Positions 1 to 6,457 of a DNA stretch of 17,969 bases are shown here, one piece after another. The translations under genes were made by a program, and so were the position numbers. The notes beneath the pieces are model-generated. The model worked only from the letters and a program-made list of their open reading frames with translations, searched no databases and was not told the DNA's origin. The first letter of the stretch is position 1, and each line of letters opens with the position of its first letter. This DNA is from CAMDMI01 sp044359055. Its GTDB lineage: Bacteria > Bacteroidota > Bacteroidia > Cytophagales > Flexibacteraceae. The DNA is taken from assembly GCA_044359055.1 (NCBI GenBank), contig JBIKMV010000037.1, forward strand, positions 1 to 17,969, in the 5' to 3' direction.

Positions 1-430
1 CATATTCGTTGTTGAATACTTTTCCTTCAGTCCTGCTCCAATGCAATTTCCGGGTTTTCAGGGTTTCCTTTTTTATCAGGTCTTCCAGCAAAACATTTCC
101 TGTGGCCGTGTACAAATCCTGCTGTTTGTTGTATTGAACAAAATCAGCCCTGAGATACGATTTCTCACGACCATCTTTTTGAAAAAATGTAACCTTGAGC
201 CCTTTCGGATACTCCTGATTCCCGTTGGAAAATTCTTCCTGAAGCGGGGCTTCAAGCTTCATTTTCAGAAATCCTGAATCTGAATACTGGGTATTCAGAT
301 TTTCGGAAACCAGCACTGGCCCTGCATAAAAACGCATCGGATAACTCTTCCTTTTTTCTTCGCATGAAGAAAAAAAAGTCAAAATCACGGCAGGCAGGAT
401 GACAACTGCGCACAATTTCTTTCCTGACAT
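1..430 (-). CDS. lptC: LPS export ABC transporter periplasmic protein LptC (partial, 3' end off window)
   Basis: LptC is the periplasmic bridge component that passes lipopolysaccharide from the LptB2FG transporter to LptA at the inner membrane. Read on the minus strand from an ATG at 430, the frame stays open for 143 codons to the window edge, so the C-terminus is missing. The N-terminus is a lipoprotein signal with a lipobox-like FSSC (Cys about residue 23), as is common in Bacteroidota, whereas the E. coli protein has a transmembrane anchor. After the cysteine come the family's recognisable segments: NTQYSDSGFLKMKLEAPL, then YPKGLKVTFFQKDGR, then LRADFVQYNKQQDLYTATGNV and TLKTRKLHWSRTEGKVFNN, which match the repeated beta-strand pattern of the LptC/OstA fold. 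It begins 37 bases after the stop of the acidic lipoprotein gene and is probably co-transcribed with it. The assignment is from remembered family pattern, not a search, but is strong. Confidence 0.87.
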   Translation of the reverse strand, partial: MSGKKLCAVVILPAVILTFFSSCEEKRKSYPMRFYAGPVLVSENLNTQYSDSGFLKMKLEAPLQEEFSNGNQEYPKGLKVTFFQKDGREKSYLRADFVQYNKQQDLYTATGNVLLEDLIKKETLKTRKLHWSRTEGKVFNNEY

Positions 431-467
431 TTTACCAGGAATAGAACTAAGTAGTTGAAATTCAGAA

Positions 468-1223
468 CTAAAATTTATCATCCTGCGGCGCTGGTTCTTC
501 TTCCTTCGTACCCATGTCGGGGTTGTTTCCTCCTTTGTTCCCGGACTTTTTCTTTTTAACCGGCTTCGGGGCAGGTGGTACAAATTCGGCTGTATTGGTA
601 TCAGGGGGCAGGAAATTCAAATCCTCAGGACTGGGTTCATCTCCGAAAGACTCTTCAAATTCGGCATTCAGATTGGGGTCAGAAATTTCAGGGTCTTTTT
701 GATCCGTTTTCTTTTTGGGTTTGGGACTTTGCTCAGCCTGAGGGGCCTGGGCTTCCTGATCCGCTGCTTCTTCCTTCTTTCCGGCCTCCTGCCCGGCTTC
801 GCCCTCTTCCACAACGGGCTCAGGATCTTCCTGTTGCAGCTCCTCAGTACCGGTGCTGTCGCTTTGTTCTCCGGCCTGCTGATCTTCTTCGGTTTTTTCA
901 GGCTCCGGCTCCTCTGCAAGGGTACTGTCAGCGCCCAGAGAATCGGCCAGGGCCAGGGCAGAATCAGCAGTTTGAGGAAAAACTGTAATCATAGGAATGA
1001 CCGCCATTCGCTTATCCGCTTTTTTCTTACCCAGTCTGACAATCAACAATACATCTGTTTTTCTGACAAGCTCCTCCAGTTTGGGAAGAGAATCCTGATC
1101 GAAAGGGCTGAACTGTTCATCTGCAATGGTCTTGTCCAGATAAAAAGAACTTTGATAGGCCGGGCAGATGTGCTTGGTCTTACACCCTGAAAACCATATG
1201 GTTACAGGGACGAGCAGAATCAT
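468..1223 (-). CDS. Acidic low-complexity lipoprotein, hypothetical, upstream of lptC
   Basis: I do not recognise a named family. From the ATG at 1223 the product is 251 residues. It opens with a hydrophobic segment ending in a lipobox-like FSGC (Cys14), followed by KTKHICPAYQSSFYLDK; a Cys-Pro-Ala-Tyr-Gln stretch after the lipid cysteine is something I associate with uncharacterised Bacteroidota lipoproteins. Residues about 35-82 look folded (EELVRKTDVLLIVRLGKKK), and from about residue 87 to the end the chain is a long Glu/Ala/Gln/Pro-rich tail interrupted by Lys clusters (KPKKK, KKKK), probably disordered. The frame is open upstream to 1355, but a candidate promoter overlaps 1248-1279, which favours the 1223 start. 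A TTG at 1250 would give the signal peptide an Arg in its n-region and is the main alternative. No acidic residues follow the lipid cysteine, so retention in the periplasm is slightly favoured over surface display (inference). Confidence 0.72.
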   Translation of the reverse strand: MILLVPVTIWFSGCKTKHICPAYQSSFYLDKTIADEQFSPFDQDSLPKLEELVRKTDVLLIVRLGKKKADKRMAVIPMITVFPQTADSALALADSLGADSTLAEEPEPEKTEEDQQAGEQSDSTGTEELQQEDPEPVVEEGEAGQEAGKKEEAADQEAQAPQAEQSPKPKKKTDQKDPEISDPNLNAEFEESFGDEPSPEDLNFLPPDTNTAEFVPPAPKPVKKKKSGNKGGNNPDMGTKEEEPAPQDDKF

Positions 1224-1247
1224 CAGAAAGTAAATGCCTATCCGGTT

Positions 1248-1279
1248 CAAAATATATACACCTGAAAATAAGAGGGCAA
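1248..1279 (-). promoter_or_regulatory. Candidate Bacteroidota promoter for the lipoprotein-lptC operon
   Basis: On the minus strand a TTG at 1279-1277 is followed, after 20 bases, by TATATTTTG at 1256-1248. This is close to the Bacteroidota pattern of a -33 TTG and a -7 TAnnTTTG. The ATG at 1223 lies about 25 bases beyond the -7 box, giving a short leader. Such AT-rich matches also occur by chance. Confidence 0.4.
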
Positions 1280-1409
1280 TACATTCCCTCAAATTACGAT
1301 ACAAAATAAATAAACCTTTTTCATGCAGGAAACATAATTTTTGCCCGGATATCACACATACGAAAATCCAATCCGGTTCTGCACTTTTTTTGTGACCACA
1401 AATTTTCGC

Positions 1410-1438
1410 TTGAATTTTCTTTCGCTTTTGTATTCTTG
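1410..1438 (+). promoter_or_regulatory. Candidate Bacteroidota promoter for the DUF2147 gene
   Basis: A TTG at 1410-1412 is followed after 18 bases by TATTCTTG at 1431-1438, a 5-of-6 match to the fixed positions of the TAnnTTTG -7 box. The ATG at 1463 follows 24 bases later. Its position in the divergent intergenic region between the minus-strand operon and the DUF2147 gene is what a promoter here would need. Confidence 0.4.
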
Positions 1439-1462
1439 CCTTTCCATTTAATCGATTGGTTT

Positions 1463-1924
1463 ATGAAAAGAATTCTGTTCAAACACATTCCGGCTCTTCT
1501 GGCCCTTTTGGTATGTTTTTCATTTTCGCCGAAAACAAACGAATCTGATGCCATTCTTGGTGTATGGCTCTCCGGTTCGGGCAAAGGAAAAATCAAAATT
1601 TACAAAGAAAAAGACAACAAATACTATGGCAGGCTGGTCTGGCTCAGAGAACCAAAATATGAGGACGGCAGCCCAAAGGTGGACAAGAATAATCCTGATG
1701 AAGCCAGGCGGAAAACTCCCCTGCTGGGACTCATCAACCTCAGGGGATTTGTGTATGAGGGAGAAAACAAATGGGTGGACGGACAGATTTATGACCCTGA
1801 AAATGGCTCTGATTACAGCTGCAAAATGGAATTAACCGACCCCAATACACTGGAAGTCAGAGGTTTTATCGGAATATCTCTATTCGGCCGAACCGATGTG
1901 TGGAAGCGGCAGGTAAAAAAATAA
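1463..1924 (+). CDS. DUF2147 domain-containing exported protein
   Basis: This 153-residue protein belongs to the DUF2147 family, small exported beta-rich proteins of unknown function. The N-terminus (MKRILFKHIPALLALLVC then FSFS) is a signal peptide. The domain spans about residues 33-150 and shows the family's hallmarks: GVWLSGSGKGKIKIYKEKD, then YYGRLVWLREP, a Gly-Leu-Ile-Asn-Leu segment in the middle, WVDGQIYDPENGSDYSCKM, and a terminal GRTDVWKR. The ATG at 1463 was preferred to an alternative start at 1436, because only the later start places Lys-Arg directly ahead of the hydrophobic core and leaves room for the candidate promoter. The gene stands alone between its promoter and a strong terminator, so it appears monocistronic. 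Biochemical function is unknown. Confidence 0.88.
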   Translation: MKRILFKHIPALLALLVCFSFSPKTNESDAILGVWLSGSGKGKIKIYKEKDNKYYGRLVWLREPKYEDGSPKVDKNNPDEARRKTPLLGLINLRGFVYEGENKWVDGQIYDPENGSDYSCKMELTDPNTLEVRGFIGISLFGRTDVWKRQVKK

Positions 1925-1930
1925 AATCAC

Positions 1931-1954
1931 AAAAGGCCTTCGGGCCTTTTTTTT
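1931..1954 (+). terminator. Intrinsic terminator after the DUF2147 gene
   Basis: A perfect 8-base stem (AAAAGGCC at 1931-1938 with GGCCTTTT at 1943-1950) encloses a TTCG tetraloop and runs straight into further T residues to 1954. It begins 7 bases after the stop codon. The A tract before the stem and T tract after it could let it work in both directions. Confidence 0.92.
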
Positions 1955-2148
1955 GATACGGCACACGCAGAATGGATTTCTCATAAATAAGAGGAACCTT
2001 TTGTGTGTTTTACTGTCGGATTGGCTCGATACCCGATAACGGATCAAGGTTTATTTCAGATTTTTTCTGTCAATCCGGTCCGGAAATTCCATCCAAAAAC
2101 AAACAAAAATTAAAAAAACAGGGGCCGTAGGAAAAAGAATGAAAATTC

Positions 2149-2182
2149 TTGACTCTGAGGTTACAGCTTTTCTTTACCTTGG
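2149..2182 (+). promoter_or_regulatory. Candidate promoter for the acyl-CoA dehydrogenase gene
   Basis: A TTG at 2149-2151 and TACCTTGG at 2175-2182, 23 bases apart, resemble the -33 and -7 elements of Bacteroidota promoters, with one mismatch in the -7 box. The ATG at 2200 is 17 bases downstream, the same distance as between the -7 box and the ATG of the ATPase gene at 16630. If this is the promoter, the TTG at 2149 cannot be the translation start. Confidence 0.42.
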
Positions 2183-2199
2183 CCGAAACTATTTGCATC

Positions 2200-3960
2200 A
2201 TGGCAAAAAAACTCATTGGCGGTGCCTTTGTCATCAGCCAGACCCAACCGGAAGAAACTTTCACCCCTGAAGATTTCAATGAAGAACAAAACATGGTGGC
2301 TTCCACCTGTGCAGATTTTCTTGAAAAAGAAATTTTTCCCAGACTTGACGAAATTGACAGTCAGGCCGACCCGGCACTGATGCCTGCCCTTATGGATAAA
2401 GCAGGCCAGCTGGGCTTGCTGGGCACTTCGGTTCCCGAGGCTTACGGTGGATTCGGAATGGACTTCAATACCTCTATGCTTGTGGCCGAAGTTATCGGAG
2501 CCGGTCATTCCTTTGCGGTAGCCCTGTCGGCACACACCGGCATAGGCACCCTGCCCATTGTCTATTATGGCAATGAAACTCAGAAGGCCAGGTACTTGCC
2601 CAAACTTGCCAGCGGAGAATGGAAGGCTTCATATTGCCTCACCGAACCCGATTCGGGCTCAGATGCCAACAGTGGGAAAACCAAAGCAGTTCTCAGCTCA
2701 GATGGCCGCCATTACCTCATTACCGGTCAGAAAATGTGGATAACCAACGGGGGATTTGCCGATATTTTTATTGTTTTTGCCAAAATTGATCAAGACAAAA
2801 ATCTGACCGGTTTTATTGTGGAAAAATCATTCGGCGGAATCACCATGAATGAGGAAGAACATAAAATGGGCATCAAAGGCAGTTCTACCCGTCAGATTTT
2901 TTTTAATGATTGTCCTGTTCCGGTAGAAAATATGCTGAGCAACAGGGAAAACGGATTCCGGATTGCTGTAAATATTTTGAACATAGGAAGGATAAAACTC
3001 GCCTCTGCCGCCATCGGAGCCTGCAAAAGAGTAAACCGGCTTTCGCTTGCATATGCTTCAGAAAGGAAGCAATTCGGGGTAAGCATCGGAACATTCGGTG
3101 CCATCAAATTCAAGCTGGCGGAGCAGTTCATTAAAACCTTTGTAAGCGAATCTGCAACCTACAGAGCCGGCCAAGACATCGAAGACAAACAAAAAGAACT
3201 GATGGCCACCGGCCTCGATGAAGTTCAGGCTAAATTGAAAGGCGTGGAGCAGTTTGCCATTGAATGTGCGATATTAAAAGTCCACGCCTCAGAAACTCTG
3301 GACTATGTGGTTGATGAAGGGGTTCAGATTTATGGGGGCATGGGCTACAGCGCCGAGGCACCTATGGAAAGGGCCTACCGCGACAGCCGGATCAACCGAA
3401 TTTTTGAAGGAACCAATGAAATCAACCGCCTGCTGTCTGTCGGTACTCTACTAAAGAAAGCCCTGAAGGGAGAACTGGATCTGACAGGGCCGGCCATGAA
3501 AATCCAGCAGGAGCTGATGGCGATTCCTGATTTCGGGTCTGAGTTGCCCAGTGGTTTTATGTCGGCCGAAACGGAGGCTACCGAAAGACTGAAAAAGGCA
3601 TTTCTTCTGGTGGCCGGTGCTGCGGTGCAGAAGCTGATGATGCAAATTGAAGAAGAACAAGAGATTATGATGTATCTTGCCGATATGCTGATTGAAATCT
3701 ATGTCGCCGAATCGGCCCTGCTGCGCATCAGGAAACTGGAAAAAACCAAAGTAGAAAAGGCCATTTCCAAGGAAATTCTGGCAACACGCCTTTATCTGCA
3801 TACAGCTACCGAAAAGATCGGCTTTTGTGGAAGGCAAGCCCTTCAGAGTTTTGCTTCGGGTGATGAATTGAAACTTATGATGCTGGGCCTGAAGCGGTTT
3901 ACCAAACAGGAACCCATCAATACCACGGCTATGAGAAGAGAATTGGTTTCGCTGTTGTAA
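2200..3960 (+). CDS. Acyl-CoA dehydrogenase, VLCAD/ACAD9-like
   Basis: This 586-residue flavoenzyme would catalyse FAD-dependent alpha,beta-dehydrogenation of acyl-CoA, the first step of fatty-acid beta-oxidation. Residues 1-140 are the N-terminal helical domain. TEPDSGSD at 148-155, after Tyr145, is the first family signature at the start of the middle beta domain, and MWITNGGFADIFIVFAK follows. The second signature lies at 376-410 (QIYGGMGYSAEAPMERAYRD, then FEGTNEINR). Glu403 in FEGT is at the position of the catalytic base (MCAD Glu376). About 175 extra residues follow, as in very-long-chain and ACAD9-type enzymes, so long-chain substrates are likely but not proven. The ATG at 2200 (MAKKLIGGAF) is preferred to the in-frame TTG at 2149. 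The gene appears to be a single transcription unit; electron-transfer flavoprotein genes are not in the window. Confidence 0.93.
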   Translation: MAKKLIGGAFVISQTQPEETFTPEDFNEEQNMVASTCADFLEKEIFPRLDEIDSQADPALMPALMDKAGQLGLLGTSVPEAYGGFGMDFNTSMLVAEVIGAGHSFAVALSAHTGIGTLPIVYYGNETQKARYLPKLASGEWKASYCLTEPDSGSDANSGKTKAVLSSDGRHYLITGQKMWITNGGFADIFIVFAKIDQDKNLTGFIVEKSFGGITMNEEEHKMGIKGSSTRQIFFNDCPVPVENMLSNRENGFRIAVNILNIGRIKLASAAIGACKRVNRLSLAYASERKQFGVSIGTFGAIKFKLAEQFIKTFVSESATYRAGQDIEDKQKELMATGLDEVQAKLKGVEQFAIECAILKVHASETLDYVVDEGVQIYGGMGYSAEAPMERAYRDSRINRIFEGTNEINRLLSVGTLLKKALKGELDLTGPAMKIQQELMAIPDFGSELPSGFMSAETEATERLKKAFLLVAGAAVQKLMMQIEEEQEIMMYLADMLIEIYVAESALLRIRKLEKTKVEKAISKEILATRLYLHTATEKIGFCGRQALQSFASGDELKLMMLGLKRFTKQEPINTTAMRRELVSLL

Positions 3961-3987
3961 ATATGAAATAATACCTGATTTGCCGGA

Positions 3988-4022
3988 CAAAAACAGCATT
4001 CGTCAGATGGTTTTGTTTTTTA
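3988..4022 (+). terminator. Weak candidate terminator after the acyl-CoA dehydrogenase gene
   Basis: CAAAAACA at 3988-3995 can pair with TGGTTTTG at 4008-4015 with one mismatch, around a 12-base loop, and is followed by six T residues. The stem is AT-rich and imperfect, so this is a tentative call supported mainly by its position 28 bases after the stop and by the T run. Confidence 0.35.
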
Positions 4023-4222
4023 TGGGCTGCGGGGATGATTTGGACAGGAGTTCAGGTTTATTGAAATTTCTTTTCCAAGCCATTAATTATAAAATGAAAT
4101 TTGCCCAAATTTGCCACCCGGTTTTTTGATAGGGCCTCCCTTGATACTGGATTGTAAAAAGAAGGCAGGCTTAAAAAACTGACCAAAATTAAACCGGGCT
4201 TAACATAACCTTTTACCAAAAT

Positions 4223-6454
4223 ATGCCTATTTGCGGCCCGATGCGAATTGGAATAGTGGCAGGCCTGCTGAGCCTGTTTGTATTTAGAGGTTTTGTTTTT
4301 GGGCAGGTATTTGATGAAAAAGTAACTTCTCAAACCAATATCGGCATGACCATCAACAATCTGGGTTTGATTGGCAATGCCTTCAGAGGAAGTTATACCC
4401 AGAAAAATTATCCCAGCTGTGAGTATCCAGTTGGTTCCAATATCGAACACATGTTTCAGGGCGGAATCTGGATTGGGGCTTTCAAAACCAGCCGCAGAAA
4501 GCAGGTAAATCCTGATACCACTGCCGGGCAACCGGATTCTATACTTGTTAAAAGCTCACTCGGACCTTATGTATCTACCGCCTGTTTCGATTCTCCTGTA
4601 GGGTACTCTACCGGTTCTTCAAACTTTGAGTTTTCAGGCCTGAGTAATACCATCTCCGAAAGATCCTCGCTTCCCCAAAGTCAGGTCTATCGTCCGGATG
4701 CTGTTTCTCATCAGGATTTGATTACCACTTCCACAGACCGGAACAAATTTATTCCGGGAACGCTGCCTCCCCTACCCATTAACGGGCATCAGTTTCCGCT
4801 GGGTGTGGATGTAAAGCTGGAATCCTACAACTGGAATTTTTCTTTTGCCAATTTCTTCGTCATCCTTAATTACAATATTACCAATACCGGGACCGACACT
4901 CTGGACAGTCTTCATGTGGGACAATATTATAATGCGGTGGTTCGCAATGTCAGCCGAACTGCCCCTGTGGGTACAGCTTTCTTCAATAAAGGTGGCAACG
5001 GTTATGCCGACTCACTCAGAATGGGTTATGTTTTTGATGCCACGGGCGACCCCGGTTTCACCGAAAGTTATGTAGGTATAAAATTTCTGGGTGCCGAAAA
5101 GTTGGGTGCCGGCAACAGCAGAAAGGTGTTCATCCCCGGCAATACCCCGAATGCCAATTGCAAAGTCAATTTTCAAACCTGGCTCTTCGGCAGTTCGGAC
5201 CCCAAATTTTTTCCCCCGCCAAACGACCCCGACCGCTACAGCCGTATGAGCAAAGGCCTGAACTGGGAAAGCACCTGGGACAATGTACCGCCACCCGGAG
5301 AATCCATCCGCGAAATCATCCGAAAGCCCGGAAACCGAACCAATGTAATCTCGGTTGGCAATCTGAAAACATTGAATCCAGGTGAGACCATTTCGGTGGT
5401 ATTCGCAGTGATTTGCGCCAAAAAGGACAATGAAGAAGGCCTGCCCAATTCAGTAGACACCAAAAAACAACGGTCGGGACTGGAAGCGAATGCAGTATGG
5501 GCCCAAACGGCTTTCAACGGAAACGACCGCAATGGAGACGGCATCCTCAGTCCGGAAGAAGACGAAAACGGCGATGGCATCATCAAACGCTACATCCTGC
5601 CCAGCCCTCCCGATGTACCCAATACCAAGGTCATTGCCCGAAACAACCGGGTAGATGTGTACTGGGCCCGCAATGCCGAAGCATCAATTGATCCGATTTC
5701 CAAGGAAAAAGACTTTGAAGGGTACAGATTGTATAAATCGGCTTTTGCCTTTGACATGAAACCCACCGTAAATCTTCAAAGCGATTTTGAACTGGCCGGT
5801 GAGTGGGATAAAACGGGCAATGCTGTCGGATTTAATACCGGCTTCAAAGGAATTGAACTATCTCAGGATTCAGTATTTCCGGGGGATACCAACCGATATC
5901 ATTATTTCTATTCCTTTCCTGCCATGCAAAATGGATGGCAGCATGTGGTAGCCCTGACCTCTTTCGACAGAGGCTCGTCTCAGAACAATCTTGGTCCGCT
6001 AGAAACAGCTCAAAAAAGCAATCAGTTTCTGGTATTTCCGGGCACTCCGGCAAATCCAGACCAGGAAAAAAACAGTCCTTTTGCCTACCCTGACCCCTAT
6101 TACAATGGCGCAGCCTGGGAAGGTTCGAGCACAAGACCAGAAGACAGGAAATTATACTTTGCCAACCTCCCTGAAAAATGTGAGGTCAGAATATTTACCT
6201 CAGCCGGCGACCTAGTGGATGTATTCAGCCACGACGGCAGCACCTATCAGGGTTCAGAGGGCTGGTACAAGACCTACAGCCAGTTTTCGGCAGACCCCAA
6301 CCAACCAGACAAAAGAGTATTCTCAGGTGGTGAACACGCCTGGGACTTGCTTAGTAAAAGCTCACAAATAATCAGCAGAGGACTATATTTGTTTTCTGTA
6401 AAAGACTTAAAATCAGGAGATTTTAAAACAGGAAAATTCACCATCATCAAATAA
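4223..6454 (+). CDS. Exported protein with EF-hand-like loop and FlgD-Ig/T9SS-like C-terminal domain
   Basis: First gene of the six-gene envelope operon; 743 residues. A signal peptide covers about the first 28 residues and ends before QVFDEK. An ATG at 4241 would give a tidier 22-residue signal peptide and cannot be excluded. The body is beta-rich and matches no named enzyme I know; it contains an HMFQGGIWIGAF segment that I associate with large secreted proteins of Bacteroidota and related phyla. Residues 435-446 (DRNGDGILSPEE) fit the twelve-residue EF-hand/dockerin calcium loop, with Asp435, Asn437, Asp439, Gly440 and Glu446 in the right places, and a second D-x-N-x-D-G follows at 447-452. 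Residues 618-743 form a FlgD-Ig-like C-terminal domain (YPDPYYNGAAW, then RKLYFANLP, then AWDLL, ending GKFTIIK), which resembles T9SS sorting domains. Outer-surface location is inferred; function is unknown. Confidence 0.8.
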   Translation: MPICGPMRIGIVAGLLSLFVFRGFVFGQVFDEKVTSQTNIGMTINNLGLIGNAFRGSYTQKNYPSCEYPVGSNIEHMFQGGIWIGAFKTSRRKQVNPDTTAGQPDSILVKSSLGPYVSTACFDSPVGYSTGSSNFEFSGLSNTISERSSLPQSQVYRPDAVSHQDLITTSTDRNKFIPGTLPPLPINGHQFPLGVDVKLESYNWNFSFANFFVILNYNITNTGTDTLDSLHVGQYYNAVVRNVSRTAPVGTAFFNKGGNGYADSLRMGYVFDATGDPGFTESYVGIKFLGAEKLGAGNSRKVFIPGNTPNANCKVNFQTWLFGSSDPKFFPPPNDPDRYSRMSKGLNWESTWDNVPPPGESIREIIRKPGNRTNVISVGNLKTLNPGETISVVFAVICAKKDNEEGLPNSVDTKKQRSGLEANAVWAQTAFNGNDRNGDGILSPEEDENGDGIIKRYILPSPPDVPNTKVIARNNRVDVYWARNAEASIDPISKEKDFEGYRLYKSAFAFDMKPTVNLQSDFELAGEWDKTGNAVGFNTGFKGIELSQDSVFPGDTNRYHYFYSFPAMQNGWQHVVALTSFDRGSSQNNLGPLETAQKSNQFLVFPGTPANPDQEKNSPFAYPDPYYNGAAWEGSSTRPEDRKLYFANLPEKCEVRIFTSAGDLVDVFSHDGSTYQGSEGWYKTYSQFSADPNQPDKRVFSGGEHAWDLLSKSSQIISRGLYLFSVKDLKSGDFKTGKFTIIK

Positions 6455-6457
6455 AAC

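Noticed and set aside
575..1190. Plus-strand open frames opposite the acidic lipoprotein gene
   Set aside because: The opposite strand of Glu/Pro/Lys-rich codons produces Leu/Phe/Arg-rich open frames; the minus-strand product has a lipobox and an operon partner, the plus-strand ones have nothing.
2149..2199. TTG-initiated 17-residue N-terminal extension of the acyl-CoA dehydrogenase
   Set aside because: It overlaps the candidate promoter, and the ATG at 2200 gives a normal family N-terminus without a signal peptide.
4097..4115. Direct repeat AAATTTGCC at 4097-4105 and 4107-4115 upstream of the six-gene operon
   Set aside because: It is only two 9-base copies in AT-rich DNA about 110 bases before the start codon, with no recognisable promoter beside it. 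It could be a regulator site but chance is as likely.
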